From: Puccinellia tenuiflora | Taxonomy: Eukaryota > Streptophyta > Magnoliopsida > Poales > Poaceae | Direction of reading: 5' to 3' | NCBI GenBank assembly: GCA_012064385.1 | Contig: QRDG01001868.1 | Location: forward strand, 1 to 64,000 | Length of the DNA: 64,000 nt | Shown here: piece by piece, positions 45,011 through 58,271 of the stretch | Numbering within the stretch: the first letter of the stretch is position 1 | Layout: the number at the start of each line of letters is the position of its first letter | Notes under the pieces: model-generated | What the model was told of the DNA's origin: nothing | What the model saw: the letters and a program-made list of their open reading frames with translations, nothing else | The model's database searches: none | Program-made: the position numbers and the translations under genes

Positions 45011-46949
45011 GGCGAAAGTCAATATACCAATTCCCAAGAAGCGAAAGCTTGGACCAAAAACTGTGGATTGTGTTTTTCTGGGCTATGCATTTCATAGCAT
45101 TGGCTATAGATTTTTTATAGTAAAATCTGAGGTATCCGACATGCATGTTGGTACAATAATGGAGTCGAATGATGCGACTTTCTTTGAGGATATCTTTCCC
45201 ATGAAGGATAAGCCTAGTTCATCAAATCAGGAGATGCCTAACACATCTAGTCAGGAATTAGCTACAATTCCTGAATCCACTATTCCGATGGAACACTTCG
45301 ATAATCCTTTAGAGGATGACAATGAAATTCCTAAAAGGAGCAAGAGACAGAGGACCGCAAAATCCTTTGGTGATGATTTCATTGTGTACCTCGTGGATGA
45401 CACTCCTAGGACTATTTCAGAAGCTTATGCATCTCCTGATGCTGACTACTGGAAGGATGCTGTCCACAGCGAGATGGATTCCATCTTGGCGAATGGTACC
45501 TGGGAGATCACTGATCGTCCTTATGGGTGCAAACCTGTAGGATGTAAGTGGGTGTTCAAGAAGAAGCTTAGGCCTGATGGTACTATCGAAAAGTACAAGG
45601 CACGGCTTGTGGCCAAGGGTTATACCCAAAAGGAAGGTGAAGACTTCTTTGATACTTACTCACCTGTTGCCAGACTGACCACCATTCGTGTGCTACTATC
45701 ATTGGCTGCCTCACACGGTCTTCTCGTTCATCAAATGGACGTTAAGACGGCTTTCCTAAATGGAGAGCTGGAACAGGAAATTTACATGGAACAGCCAGAT
45801 GGTTTTGTAGTATATGGTCAGGAAGGAAAGATGTGCAAGTTATTGAAGTCTCTATATGGTCTCAAGAAAGCCCCTAAGCAGTGGCATGAAAAGTTTGAAA
45901 GAACGTTAACTGCCGAAGGCTTTGTTGTAAACGAAGCTGACAAATGTGTATACTATCCCCATGGTGGGGGCGAGGGAGTTATTTTGTGTTTGTACGTCGA
46001 TGACATACTGATATTTGGTACCAACCTTAACGTGATTAAGGAGGTCAAGGATTTCTTATCTCGTTGTTTTGAGATGAAGGATCTAGGAGTAGCTGATGTT
46101 ATCTTAAACATCAAGCTGTTGAGAGATGACGATGGTGGGATTACACTGCTTCAATCCCACTACGTGGACAAGGTCTTGAGTCGTTTTGGGTATAGCGACT
46201 GCAAGCCTTCTCCAACACCGTATGATCCCAGTGTGTTGCTTCGAAAGAATCGACGAATTGCTAGAGATCAATTGAGATACTCGTAGATTATTGGCTCGCT
46301 TATGTATTTGGCTAGCGCCACGAGGCCTGGCATCTCTTTTGCTGTAAGTAAACTGAGCCGGTTTGTTTCAAATCCGGGAGATGATCATTGGCATGCTCTT
46401 GAGAGAGTTATGCGCTATTTGAAAGGCACTGTAAGTTATGGTATTCACTATACCGGGTACCCGAGGGTACTGGAGGGTTATAGTGATTCAAATTGGATAT
46501 CTGATGCTGATGAGATTAAGGCCACTAGTGGTTATGTGTTTACACTTGGTGGTGGCGCTGTTTCCTGGAAGTCTTGCAAGCAGACCATCTTAACGAGGTC
46601 AACTATGGAAGCAGAACTCACAGCACTAGACACTGCCACTGTTGAAGCAGAGTGGCTTCGTGAGCTTTTGATGGACTTACCTGTGGTTGAGAAACCAATA
46701 CCCGCCATCCTAATGAACTGTGATAATCAAACTGTGATCATCAAGGTTAACAATTCAAAGGATAATATGAAGTCATCAAGGCATGTGAAGAGGAGACTGA
46801 AATCTGTCAGAAAAATGAAGAACTCCGGAGTTATTGCGTTGGATTATATCCAAACATCTAAAAATTTGGCAGATCCCTTCACAAAGGGTCTATCACGCAA
46901 TGTGATAGATAATGCATCGAAGGAGATGGGTATGAGACCCACAGTATGA
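45009..46949 (+). pseudogene. Copia C reverse transcriptase and RNase H (one in-frame stop)
   Basis: Reverse transcriptase: KWVFKKKLRPDGTIEKYKAR, LVAKGYTQKEGEDF, HQMDVKTAFLNGELEQEIYM, LYGLKKAPKQW and the active-site box CLYVDDILIF. At 46284-46286 a TAG interrupts the frame where this family usually has a Gln before IIGSLMYLASATRPG. RNase H continues in the same frame: LEGYSDSNWISD, TMEAELTALDTA, VIIKVNNSKDNMKSSRH and KNLADPFTKGL, stop at 46949. Apart from that stop this half of pol is intact, the best preserved coding region in the window. Confidence 0.93.
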
Positions 46950-47511
46950 GTTGTTTGCAGTGGCAACCCACTCTATGTGATCGGAGATCCTGTGAAGTAG
47001 AATTGGGAGACAAGCTGTTGATCAACTGAGAGAAGAGTATCCTTACCTTATATAATACCACTTCGTGAAGATGCAATACTCTTCTGAACTGCATGGTAGG
47101 TTGATGTATATCTTAATGTGTTCCAAGAGTCTTTTATTTTAAAAGAGGAGATGTTGTCCTGCAGAACATCTCTTGAGGAACACACCTATATGAGCCTGAC
47201 TGTCAAACGTCGCAGTCTATGAGAGTTGGGTGCTCTCTAATAAACTCATGAAAGGCCCTGGAGTATGACGTATAAGCTCCACCCGCGGGGAAGTCCCACG
47301 GTAGCCCAGTATCGGTCAAGACTTTGTGTGAAACTAGATTCGCAGAAAACTTGCAGTTCAAGGCATAGTCCACTGTTCAAGTTGCAAACTAGTCTAATAT
47401 GAAGTTCTAGGTGGAAGTTCAACTTAACAGTCTCCACTTCAGCACCGGTATATAAACAATGTTTGAGAACCTAAGGCAAACTCTATGTGCCTCTAGGATC
47501 TGGTGGGGGAT
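46950..47511 (+). other. Copia C 3' untranslated region and polypurine tract
   Basis: Non-coding. It contains a long inverted repeat at 47118-47183: GTGTTCC..AAGAG pairs with CTCTTGAGGAACAC, and inside it GAGATGTT pairs with AACATCTC around the loop GTCCTGCAG. The purine tract GGTGGGGGAT lies directly before the 3' LTR. Confidence 0.75.
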
Positions 47512-48549
47512 TGTTGGAATTTTGGCCCAATTAACCAGCCTTTTGATTAATCCAATAAATTCATGAAAATCCTAGAGGCCCATGTGGCCCATTCATGCAT
47601 GGCAAGAGGTGGGACAAAATGTTTAGTCCCATACCGCCAGTTGGGAGAGAGTTTCACCAGCTTATAAGGTGAGACTTTCTACCACTAGTATGAGGCATTG
47701 AAAAGGGAGAGAATAAGAGAGAGCCACACGCGCGCTCCTCCTCCGCCGCCCGCCTCGCCACGCCTCGCCTCGTCACGACACGTCACGACGCGCCGCGGGT
47801 TGCGGGAATGAGCCGAGCCGATGGCTATATTTTTGTCACGCGCCACGCATGATTGGAATACGACCGGGTGCGCGGAAGCTGAAACATTTTGCTTAGTGGA
47901 CTATTAACTCGAATCTGAGTGCTTCCTATTCAGTTCGTTTTCTTTCTCTTTGTTTCATCTCCCACACAGCCTGGTTGCCTTCTCCTCTGTGTCTATAAGA
48001 GAGAGGTCGCTCCTCTCTAGAGACACACACAAGAGCCACACCTCTCATGCGCCTGCCTCCTGGTTCTCGAGCTTTGCGCCATCGATCAAGACTTCTCCAT
48101 CCCGTTCTACGGCGTGCACCGCGGGATGGGACAGTAGACCTCCAAAACCCTGCCTCTCGTGATCCTGTACGGGAGAGGGGCGATAAGGTTTTTGGGAGCG
48201 CTACCGCGCGACTACTGACCTCTTTGTCAACACGGACGCCGACGACTTCTTCCCCAACGACGACTACTTCCCCGACATCAACGACATCTTCGGCGACATG
48301 AGCACCGACGGCGCCAACGGGTCTTCCTCCAACACCCCGTATGTGCTCATCTATGTTCTACTAGATGTCATGCTTCGTACAGGGTTTGTAGCAATCTGTG
48401 TAGAATTGCTATTTGCGTACTCTCTAGAATTGCTTTCTGTGAACTCTCTGTTAGACTGCATGACTAGTTTAAATCACGTTTTATTAGTCATGTTTCATCT
48501 ACTGCTTTTAAGGATTAAATCATGTGGAAATTTCCTAATATTTTCAACA
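47512..48549 (+). repeat. Copia C 3' LTR
   Basis: 1,038 bp, partner of the 5' LTR, ending TTTTCAACA before the duplicated target CATTC. Confidence 0.93.
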
Positions 48550-48585
48550 CATTCTTACACCCTTATTACAGAACACTAGCCCCCA

Positions 48586-48911
48586 GGGCGTGCTTTAACG
48601 GATTCGACATTGGGCGATTCATGTTCAGGGGTAGAATTTGCGAAGATTCTCGATGTTCTAGGCATTCCCTCCGACTTACCTTTCTCGTCCTCTAGTTATA
48701 TCGCTCCGGGTTGCACGGTATGAGTGACCCGGTTGGGTCCTTCCCACTTGGATGACATCTTGTTCATGCCTTCCATTTTTTGTTTTTTGCGGAGTACCAG
48801 GTGTCCGGGTTGCAGCTCCCGCGAATGGACATGACGACTGTTGTATTGACGGAGTCCTTGCTGGTACTGAGCTGAGTGTAAGGAAGCTCGGCACCTACTC
48901 TCTTCCAGCAG
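48586..48911 (-). pseudogene. Gypsy X integrase C-terminal end
   Basis: On the minus strand: LHSAQYQQGLRQYNSRHVHS, RELQPGHLVLRKKQKMEGMN, KMSSKWEGPNRVTHTVQPG, then NIENLRKFYP with a stop in place of the usual Trp before it (TAG). It is clearly related to, but different from, the Gypsy Y integrase end at 26939-27206. It is truncated at 48911 inside the sequence CTTCCAGCAGG, where the duplicated block begins. Confidence 0.8.
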
Positions 48912-49173
48912 GTTTTTTTAATTCATGATTACTTACTAGTGGCGTGCAATGCAAAGGGTTGCACGCCACTAGTATTAATTTTTTCTTAAACTCTGAAATC
49001 CTTACTACTGGCGCACGCGAGCCATAAGCCAGCGGTAAGCTTCCCTACCGCTGGTGAACAACGCTTCGTCAGCGGTAAGCTATTACCACGGGCGACTGTA
49101 GTGCCGACGAACCACTTATTCGCCAGCGGTACCTTAATTAGGTTCGCCAGCAATAGGTATTTTCCTACTAGTG
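48912..49173. mobile_element. Right-end fragment of the CACTA element, copy B
   Basis: Matches 29655-29870, including the terminus TTTTCCTACTAGTG, and carries an extra ~45 bp block (GCGCACGCGAGCCATAAGCC region) absent from copy A. The left 1.8 kb, with the MON1-like fragment, is missing. Confidence 0.85.
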
Positions 49174-49176
49174 TTT

Positions 49177-51036
49177 GCACTCTTATCATCGTCCGGGAGG
49201 TCTCGATGATGCATATACTTCCAAATCTCTTTAGCCCAGACTGGCTTGGCGGGCCCAGCTGTGAAGACGGAGCGCTACTCGAGAGCTTCTTCCACCCCGG
49301 GCATTCCTTTTGCCCCTTTGTTTGGCGAGCCTTGGATGCCGAGCCGGGCTTCGATGGACAGGCATGTGAGCCTTTCCACAAAGGTCCCGGGAGGGGCGAT
49401 ATCTCGCCGGGATGCTATCTTCGATAACTCGTCCGCGAGAAAATTCTCCCCCCGGGGAATGTGTTCCATCTACAACCCTTTGAACTGAAATTCCAATTTG
49501 CGAACCTCTTCCACATAGGCCTTCATCCGAGGTCAGTCATACTCCTTGATCACCTAATTGACGACCAACTGAGAATCTCCTCTGACCAGCAACCGTTGTA
49601 TCCCTAGTCCAGCCGTTTCACGTAGGCCGACCAGCAGCCCCTCATATTCTGTGACATTATTGGAGGTCTTCCCTTTCTCGAAATCCATGTGTATAACGTA
49701 CTTGAGCTGTTCTCCAGTCGGGGCTTCGATAACCACTCCGGCAGCAGCACCTTCATAGGAGAAGGCCCTGTCAATGTACATGATCCATCAATTAGGGTCC
49801 TTTGTTTCGGGAAGAGGGGACAGAGACTCTGGCTCTTCGATAGGGGTAGGATTCCACTCCGTCCAATTGGCAAGGAAATCTGCCAGGGCCTTGCCTTTGA
49901 TATCTTTGCTGTTGTCGAAGCGGATATCGAAGTGAGACAAATCCACCGCCCACTCCGCCACCCGACTCGAAGCGTGCGCGTTGGAGAGCACACGCTGGAG
50001 TGGATAGGAAGTGCGGACGGTAATTCGGTGTGGCTCAAAGTAATGTCGTAACTTCCTTGCTGCCAGGACAACTCCCAAGAGGATCTTCTGAATCTCTGGG
50101 TACCGTTCCCTTGCGTCATGTAGCATGGAGCTGACGTAATACACCGGGAACTATACCACCCGGGCCTCCTGATGACATCGGAAGTCGTCTTCTTATGCTT
50201 CATTCGCTCCTTTCCCGCTCAGCCACGAGTACGCCACTCACCGTTTGATTGGTGGCGGCGATGTAGAGGAACTTCGGTTCCTTTGGCCGAGGAGCTACAA
50301 GGACCAGCGATGAAGATAGACATCTCTTCAAGTCTTCCAGAGCCTCTTGAGCTTCCGGGGTCCATTGGAAAGGACTCCTTTTCTTGAGCATCTATAACAG
50401 TGGTCAAGTTCGCTCTCCCAGTCTGGAGATGAATCGTCCCAGAGCAGTCAGACAGTCGCTCGGGCGCTGCACGTCCTTGACTCGCCTTGGTGCTTGGATG
50501 GCTTCAACAACTTTGATCTTGTCGGGATTTGCTTCAATTCCTCGGTGGGACACCTGATACCCCAACAACTTTCCGGGTGGCAGCCCGAAGGTGCACTTCG
50601 TAAGGTTGAGCTTGAGTTGGATCTTCCGGAGATTGCCGAAAGTTTCTCGGAGGTCACTGACCATATCCGCTCCATTTCTGGTCTTTACTGCGATGTCGTC
50701 GATGTAGGCCTCAATGCTGCGGCCCATCTGTGACACCAGGCATGCCCTCATGGCTCGCTGGAAGGTGGCTCCGGCATTCTTCAGGCCAAAAGGCATGCTG
50801 GTAAAGCAAAAGCACCCTTCTGGAGTGATGAACGCCGACTTCTATTCCCAGAAAGTTGGGTCATCCTGGAAACATAGGAGGTCGCATCCCTCCGTGGAAT
50901 CTACAATCCAATCGACCCGAGGAAGCGGGAACGGATCCTTTGGGAACGTGTGGTTCAGATCAATGAAATCCACGCAGAGCCACTTGGACCCACTCTTCTT
51001 CGGCACAACGACTGGATTCGCGGCCAAAGTAGGTGC
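49177..51036 (-). pseudogene. Gypsy Y copy B reverse transcriptase and RNase H
   Basis: Same domains as copy A: VVVPKKSGSKWLCVDF, MPFGLKNAGATFQRAMRAC, EAYIDDIAVKTRNGAD, NLTKCTFGLPPGKLLGYQ; RNase H NNVTEYEGLLVGLRE, VRGDSQLVVN and FLADELSKIASR. The first RNase H block now reads YIDRAF (Asp-Gly changed to Asp-Arg) and the motif with AEYEG has Thr in place of Ala. A small deletion removes the AFSGYHQI segment of the reverse transcriptase. No integrase is left in this copy. Confidence 0.88.
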
Positions 51037-51041
51037 AACAC

Positions 51042-54000
51042 TATAGCGACCCCGGATCCGGAGTTATACATAAGTGTTATGTGCTCTTAGACATGATAGC
51101 CGAGAGTTACTGGGGTACCAATCCCAGGCAGCATTCCACTGCAGGCGTGCCGGGAACACCGGTCACACAAAACCCCTCGGAAGACTACCACACTAATCAT
51201 AACCACGAATGCATAACAAAGAATCCTAGGATCTTGTTAAGCTGTCGGACTCGGCCTCAGAGTTATACAGTAATGCTATGTGTCACTGGTCATGCTACGT
51301 AACCGAGGGTTACTGGGGTTACCACTCCCAGGCCGAGTAAACATCGGCAGGCTTGCTCGAAATGGATCATCGGCACCACAACCCCTCGGCTAAGCCATAA
51401 CACGGGCATAGCCAAGACTGCATAACAAAGAGCCCAAGAACCTTTCTTCTCAACCGTGCACTTTATATCCCTACACGCATCATGCACGGGAGAGGTTGGA
51501 ACAACCGGTACAGGGCAGTGACTCTACGACAAGAAGCGAATATACAACTCTTATTAGAGCAAGATACCAAAATACATGCAGAGGTCACATGACCCAACAT
51601 TACATCATACATCAGAAGGAAAATTATGTTGCTACTCAACAAGATTAACAAAAGGCCTAAGAGGCCAGAAATAAGCAATGGTGGCGTCCCACACTACAGA
51701 TTCCAGGCTGCTACCTGGGAACCCCAAACTACTCGTCGATGTCCACTTAGAAACCTCCATTTATGGTATCTTCGGCTCTGTCAAAATAAAGTAGCGACAG
51801 GCCTGAGTATAGAGCTCAGCAAGACTATAACCCGTTACGGTAATGCATAAGTTAGAAAGCTGTTTGCGGGCTAATTTTTGCATAAAGCCAACTTTTCAAT
51901 AGAGGGAGACGAGGTAGAAACCCGTCTACTCAGAAGTTTTATAAAAGGGGAAAGAGAACATTGTATCTCCTTCGATCATCTTTGTAACCACCAGAATCAT
52001 CATCAGCTGAACCTGCTCTACTAGGATTACTCCCTCGACTCACCCTCGAGAAAGCAATCCACACACGTTGTCATCAAGTTTTTACGATTAGGTTCATGTT
52101 CTCTATGATCACAGAATCCGTTACCAAGTCGTCCATAACCGTGGACACGGCTTTTCGAAAAGATTTACCCTGCAAGGGTGTACAGTTTAGTCCACACGTG
52201 CCAACCGACTCTTAACGCCAGGCCATAAGCACGCTTCCGAGGGTGCCGGCAGAGGGTGGTTGACCACGACTCTTAGGTTGCCTAGATGTGCCCATAAGCC
52301 AACCCAAATAGGGCCATTCCGCCATTAACAAGAGATGGCCATCTCCTGACGGTCCCTATTTCTGTGCGTGGGGACCAAGATCAGTTCGGCCTTCACTTGT
52401 CCCCAGACACGACCTACCTTTTCTCTCAAAACGTTTTTCAGCTTTCCGCAAATGGAACACGACAAACTACGTGTCCTACGGGCACACCTAAACAAGAAAC
52501 AGCCGAGCGGGGTTCCTCAGCCCGCGTGTGTCGTACGCTGAGTCTTGGTTTCAGAGGCGAGAACTCGGTCCTAAGGCGGCAAGAACAAGACAACCCACCA
52601 CATCCCACCGTGGCCTCATTGTCCAAGCCTTTATTCAAATTAAGATGTCCACCATAAAATCCTCGATATCCTGACATGCTAGATTCATTCGTATTACTGA
52701 TACATCGACATGACGGATCAGAGCATAAGCTAAGCATGGCTAAGCATGTAAACATATATAGGGCTTTGGCGACACACAAGCAACCCTAATCATGCTAGGA
52801 TGGATAAACAGGTACTAGGCGACAAGGGGAACATGCAAGATAGGTTGACTTTACCTATCGACCAAAAGCTTTGGAATCGATATGATGCTTATCAGAAATA
52901 ATACTTGAAAATATGGGAGCAGATAGAAGAAGGGGTTGTGCTTGCCTTATTGAGCGATAACAGAAAATATAAAGCTGTTGGGATCTTCTGCTTGACTTGA
53001 TCATTGATGATCAAGTATTCGCCATTTGTCGTCAATATCCGTGCATTCGTCGTTGGTGGTGCTGATCTTCACTTCGGAATTTCTCGAACTCGGACTCGTT
53101 CTACCAGAGAAAAACGAAGCACCGGAAAGAAATGACAACAAACATTCAACATGGCATAATGCAATGCGCACAAATGTATGAATGACAAATTACATGTATT
53201 TGAATTAAACCCTTAAACATGATAATCAATTTAAATGGAGTCCGAATTAATAATAATCGGAGAAACTCCATAATTGAATAAAGTGGCATTTTTGTTATTC
53301 TAAACAACTCTTAATTGAAGTTGTTCAATCATGCATGATCTTTGCATAAATAGATAGATCTCATTTTTCTGCAAATTTTGGTATATTATTCATATTTTTC
53401 TGAATTACAGAATAAGAGATATTAATTTTACAATATTAATACATTTTCTGGAATTTCTAAAATTATTAAATATCTGACAGAGGGGACCCACCCATCAGGG
53501 TTTTATTATTTTCCAAAATCATTTTCTTAAATATTAAAACGCTGACAGGCCGGCCCCACAGTGACGTCAGCATGACGTCACCGACTGGAGACACGGCTCT
53601 GCCGGCGACGGTCCGGCCGATTCCGGCCGCGCCTGAGGACGCGGTCACGCGCGTTAGACGCGCGAGGAGGAGAGGAGCACGGGGGTGGCGGTGCTGGGAC
53701 CATTTGGTCACCGGAGCTACTCCGGCGACCATGGCCAGCGGCGGCCCGAGGCGGGGCACGTCGGGGACGACGGCCGGAGGCGAGAGGGAGAGGGAAAAGG
53801 GTACGGGGAGGATCCCCTGCTCACCAGGAGCTCGATGGAGTGGTCGGGGAAGGCGGAGGAGGCCAGCCGGCGATGAAATCATCCATGGCGGCGTCGGTCG
53901 GAGGCTGGGAGGATCGGGCCGATTCGGGCGATTGCGGTTGTCCCCGCAAGCGCGGCTCGACGGAGAGATGGAGAAGAGGGAGGCGAAGCTCGAGGTGGTC

Positions 54001-54560
54001 TCGGATTCGTCCGGGAGGGTCGGAGACGGCGGCAATTCGAGAGGGACGGTGGACGGCCGTGGCAGCTAGGGTAAGGGCTTCGGGCGCTCGGGAAGACGAA
54101 TGGAGATGAAGAGGAGAGAAAGGTGAGTGAGGGAGAGAGGAGAAGCAGGGCACGACGGCCTGGTCTTATCCTCTCGTGGGAGGGAGAGCAGGAGGTGGCA
54201 TCGCTCGCAGCGGTGGAGCTTGTCCATGGCCAGAAGGAAAGAAGAAGAAGGAAAGAAAAAAATAGAAAACACATTTTGCAGAAAACCCCCTTGGGTTTTG
54301 AGGAAATTAGTTTGGCTACTAGAGCAGCTCCAAAAATTATGAAACTTTTTATGTTGGACCACAATAATATAAAGAGGCCCCACAAATTATTGCAAGATTT
54401 TTGGGGACTTTTTACCACATCTAAAAATAGGGAGGGGAAATAACCATTTTAGGGTTTCCCTTTTATTTTAAGGTAGCATAAATTTCTTAATGCAAGAATT
54501 AATGCATGCTATGCTTATGATTAACTATTTTACACAATAATAGAAACACGGGTTGTTACA
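51042..54560 (-). repeat. Element D 3' LTR (left)
   Basis: 3,519 bp. It has a GC-rich block (53560-54240) with overlapping ORFs on both strands (Arg/Gly/Pro-rich, low complexity) that is present in both LTRs. I treat these as non-genic. The AT-rich part 53150-53560 and the CCGGATCCGGAG start are LTR body. Confidence 0.93.
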
Positions 54561-57500
54561 GTCTACCCCCCTTACAAGAATCTCCCGAGATTCAAAGCGA
54601 GAAAGAGAAGGAAGGGGTTACATCGGTCTTCAACAATCTTCTCGAAGAAGTTGATTTGTAGCATCATGACTTCGAGATCTTCATCCAGTGGCTCGAAAGA
54701 AAAGAGGAAACACTCTGGAATGATGGATCTTCAAGAAGATCGAGTATCCCATGGTCAACTCATAAAAGGAGGTTTCATAACATCCATTGAGCTAACAACA
54801 TGAAATACGTCAAGGTACTAGAAGAAAAAAGAAGTTCAATCTTCGTAGGCAAATGTTCCACGCTTGAGTAGATACAGACGATACAAAGGTAGCGAGGAGT
54901 GAGTTTGCCTTTATACCATAACGAAGCACACTTTGGAAAGAGGGTGACTCTTGGAAGAGATATGAATCATGCAACCCAAGAAACTTTGATCTTAAGAATC
55001 ATAGACTCTCTTAGGCATGATTACAGACTTCTTAGTTCAACTAGGTTTATTTTATCTTTGCCAGAGATCCTGATATACTTCACACCACCTGAACGAGTAG
55101 ACGACGGAGATTCGAGGGACCGTAGGGAGGAAGGACACGTTCTCAGACTTCAATCTTTTGGCATAACAACACGTTAATCACCAAAGGAAAAGTTTGGGGC
55201 CCTGATGTGACTGACAAATTCACACAATGTGTGAGTTGATTAGAACTTCAAGTTCAAACAATAGGGAAGAGAAGAGCATTGGTCAACGACCTGTTGAACA
55301 TCACTTTCGGGGTGGAAATCCACCCGAAGGAGTTATTACCACACGCAAAGGGTGGAGAAGATCAATAGAGAAACATTTAGCAACTCCGCTCAAAGGTTCT
55401 CCTTGATGTTCTAGATACCAATATCAAGCTTTTTAGTAGCCTCCAATTGGACATCAAGTGAAGGTCGGACTTCAAGACTGAAAAGAAACCATAAAGGACG
55501 ACTTCTACAATAAGTCGCATAAGATCCTCATGGAGAGTGGCTATTTTTACGGAATCAAGAGATTATAGCAATAGACCTTCCATCTAAGTGTGTCAACCAC
55601 AACATCAAGCTTGCTAGAGATACAAAGAGGCCTAGGTCATACTCTTGAGGAACACCAACGATCATTTCTGCTTGAGATTCAGATCTGGTTAAATGTATTG
55701 ATAATTCAGACTCAACATGTCTGAACAGGGAGTTTGAAACAGTTAACGGAGAAATAAGATCACTAGATTCTCAAGAGATGGACTTCAGTGTCAAGCTCGC
55801 AAACAAGATCTAGATTGCGAGATGCATGTAGTCACGGCTATGAGGAAGCAATTGAGCCATCATGAACTTCTTGCAATGAAACACAACCGAGTCCTAGTTG
55901 GAAAACATCAAACAAGACGGTGAAGCTAGAGAACTTCTTCTCATCTTTGAGCAGATTAGTCAGTGGCTTGGTGTGCATAGAAGATCCTTCAAGGAAATGG
56001 AGGTAACAACCTTCCATCTCAGGATTACTTCGCACATGCATGACCAACTTGAGATGATTCCCGAAGAACAAAGAGAACGTCACTCAGATTCACGGCGACA
56101 CCTTTCACCAAATGCACAGGAATCAGAGAAAGTCACTTCCAACATCCAGAACATATACCTCGTGATGACACAAGGTTTGTTCTTACAAGTTTCCAACAGT
56201 AGCACCAAATGCCAACATGAATCCCTTTAACATGGAGAAGATAAGATTGTCATTGATGGGCTCAGTGACAACCATATCATGATACTCCAAGAATGTAGAC
56301 TCATATGCCATAAGAACAAGGCGGAAGTACTGGTTAGACCAAAGGACATAAAGGTATACTCAAGCGAAACACCAGAGTAAAACACCATCGAGATAGTCCT
56401 TGGTTCTGAGAATGATTTGACGATAGCCCAAACTCAAATCAAAGGTTGGGGAGATAGTAGATCCATGAATGAGACACTATCTTGCTTCAACACAAACAAA
56501 ACTAGACATCCCTTTGAGAATGAACCAAGTCGGATAGAGATTTTGTCTTTCAACTCTCCAAGTTGTTGTTTAAACTCAACCAACCAGTTCAAGGGTATCC
56601 AGCACGGTTTCTTGGAGAAAGAAGTGGTTCGAAGAACCAGCTTACTCACAAACTTGACATCACGGTCAGGTGACAACCTGGCGATACTTCTAGAAAGACA
56701 ACTAGAATATCACGAACCACCGTATGTCATTGAGTTAGAAAAGAGTCTTGCTTTTCAAAGCAAAACGATTTGATCTTGAGAGTTTCGGCATGAAGCTAAC
56801 TCTTCGACCGAAGATATGCGCCTGAATAAACGGACTTGGCAGCACAGTCAAACTCAGCTTAGTGATCGGATTACCAATCATGCTAAGAATGACATCAATG
56901 TCCTTGGATTTCAAAGCAATAAGAATTGCTAAGGGTATCTGATAGCCACATCAATACGCGCACCCAACATTCTCGAGCACGAGTAGCTCAGAGGATAGGT
57001 GGATAAGGATATGTAAGAGCATCACTTCATCAAGTACGTCATGAGACTCAGCTCGACCTCTTGATATATAAGAGTGTGACACTCCAAGGTAGAACAGAAC
57101 AGAATAAAATGAGACCTCTTAGTTCTGCGGATTACAATACTTTGACCTGGTCCTAGAAATGGACAAGGTACTGGAGTTTGTTTCTCCGAACATCCCAAAG
57201 TGGAATGCTTGATAGAGACCACAAGAAGCATCGTGCACTGGAAGACTCCAATACACAAGTACAACTTGGCTACCAATTGGCAGACGAAGGTCGGAAAGCA
57301 ACAAAAGAAGAGGAACACGCTCAAGATAAACCTGAGATCATGGTGGATGCACAAGTAATACTCTTCCGTAAAACCCATGCTGAAGAAGGTGTGGCAAAGT
57401 CACGAGCCTAGATGAGACTCATAAAGAGCACTCTTGTCGTGTCCGTTTGGTTCCATGACAGAACCTCTGCCATAGCTAGTGGTAGGGAAGACCATAGCAA

Positions 57501-58271
57501 TCGCGATTCAATCACGACAACTACCACAAGCTCGAGGCTAGAACTGGAGTTACCAGCCATCCTGAGGTGGTTAAATGGTTAAACCTTACTCAGGTGTCAA
57601 AGGAATGGATCTTGGGTTAAAGGTCAGCTTCATGTACTAAGATTCACACAGATAACATGATCACCACATGGTTGAGAAACCACATGATCGAACACACTAG
57701 AATCTAGCACAATCCGGGACCTTCGGTTCAAGTCCAAGGGTTAAAACCCAAAGAAAAGAGTAACTACTATTTGAGTGACACAAAGGACACCACAAAATAG
57801 CAATCACGAGGTAACCTCTAGAAACCATACACAATTTCCGATGTACCCAAACAAAGAAAAGGAGGCATCCAAGGGAAAAGGAAACCTCAAAACCTAGAAC
57901 AGAAGATTATGGAACCCACAAACCTGAAAGATTATGATGGAATGAAATCTCTCAGTTGAAACAACAAGAAGAGGGAACTCAGAACACACACCAAACTCTG
58001 GAGAACTCCACACTAAGTAAACTGGTTAAGTAACGACATGTGCTCGAGGCACCTAGGATTTGAACGACCAGATGAGATAGTAAAACCTTTCAAATCAAAA
58101 CAAGGTAAGGTGACTCAGAATTAGAGCGATACCAGGTAAGGAGTAAAAAGAATCCTAATGAGATTTTCACAACTCATTTTTAGGTTCAAAATAGTTTTCA
58201 CAAGTACTAGACTCAACATCGACCAGCAGTAAGGGTTTCCTACAGGCAGTCCTGCTCTGATACCAAAAACT
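54561..58271 (-). pseudogene. Element D internal region with decayed Gypsy pol
   Basis: Read on the minus strand from right to left, LTR-distal sequence without a recognisable gag comes first. A reverse transcriptase start follows at about 56600-56440 (EFKQQLGELKDKISIRLGS, LVLFVLKQDSVSF, corresponding to the usual ..LL-KGFIRPS..PVLFVKKKDG). Next is the RT end and RNase H start at about 56060-55840 (CYLHFLEGSSMHTKPLTNLL, FDVFQLGLGCVSLQE). At about 54955-54880 is an integrase-tail phrase (YKGKLTPRYLCIV). All conserved blocks carry substitutions and stops, and the YVDD box was not found. This supports a Gypsy origin. The interior is far more decayed than the near-identical LTRs, so the element was already non-autonomous when it moved. 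Confidence 0.65.
58254..58265 (-). other. Primer-binding site of element D (initiator tRNA-Met)
   Basis: The complement reads TGGTATCAGAGC, 6 bases inside the right LTR. It sets the transcription direction of element D to the minus strand. Confidence 0.9.

Larger units (their letters stand above)
41992..48549 (+). mobile_element. Copia element C, near full-length
   Basis: LTRs 41992-43028 and 47512-48549 (TGTTGGAATTTTGGCCC..TTTTCAACA) are flanked by a perfect TSD CATTC (41987-41991 and 48550-48554). Domain order is gag, protease, integrase, reverse transcriptase, RNase H, which defines Copia. A polypurine tract GGTGGGGGAT ends at 47511. No recognisable primer-binding site follows the 5' LTR, and the gag leader is missing. 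LTRs differ by a few percent by eye. Confidence 0.95.
38261..48911 (-). mobile_element. Gypsy element X, 3' part, with nested Copia
   Basis: The left end is an LTR in minus orientation (38261-39187), so this is the element's 3' LTR. To its right come two + strand genes (opposite to the element), non-coding sequence and, beyond the nested Copia element C, the end of an integrase on the minus strand (48586-48911). The element is then cut off, joined at 48911 to duplicated sequence from Gypsy Y's neighbourhood. Its LTR differs from Gypsy Y's LTR, so X and Y are separate families with a similar plan. Confidence 0.65.

Noticed and set aside
53572..54443. Arg/Gly-rich ORFs in the element D LTR as genes (also 60802-61612)
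   Set aside because: They are present in both LTRs and are explained by GC-rich composition; no domain.
54899..57411. Plus-strand ORFs in the element D interior
   Set aside because: They lie opposite the minus-strand Gypsy pol remnants and have no domain of their own.
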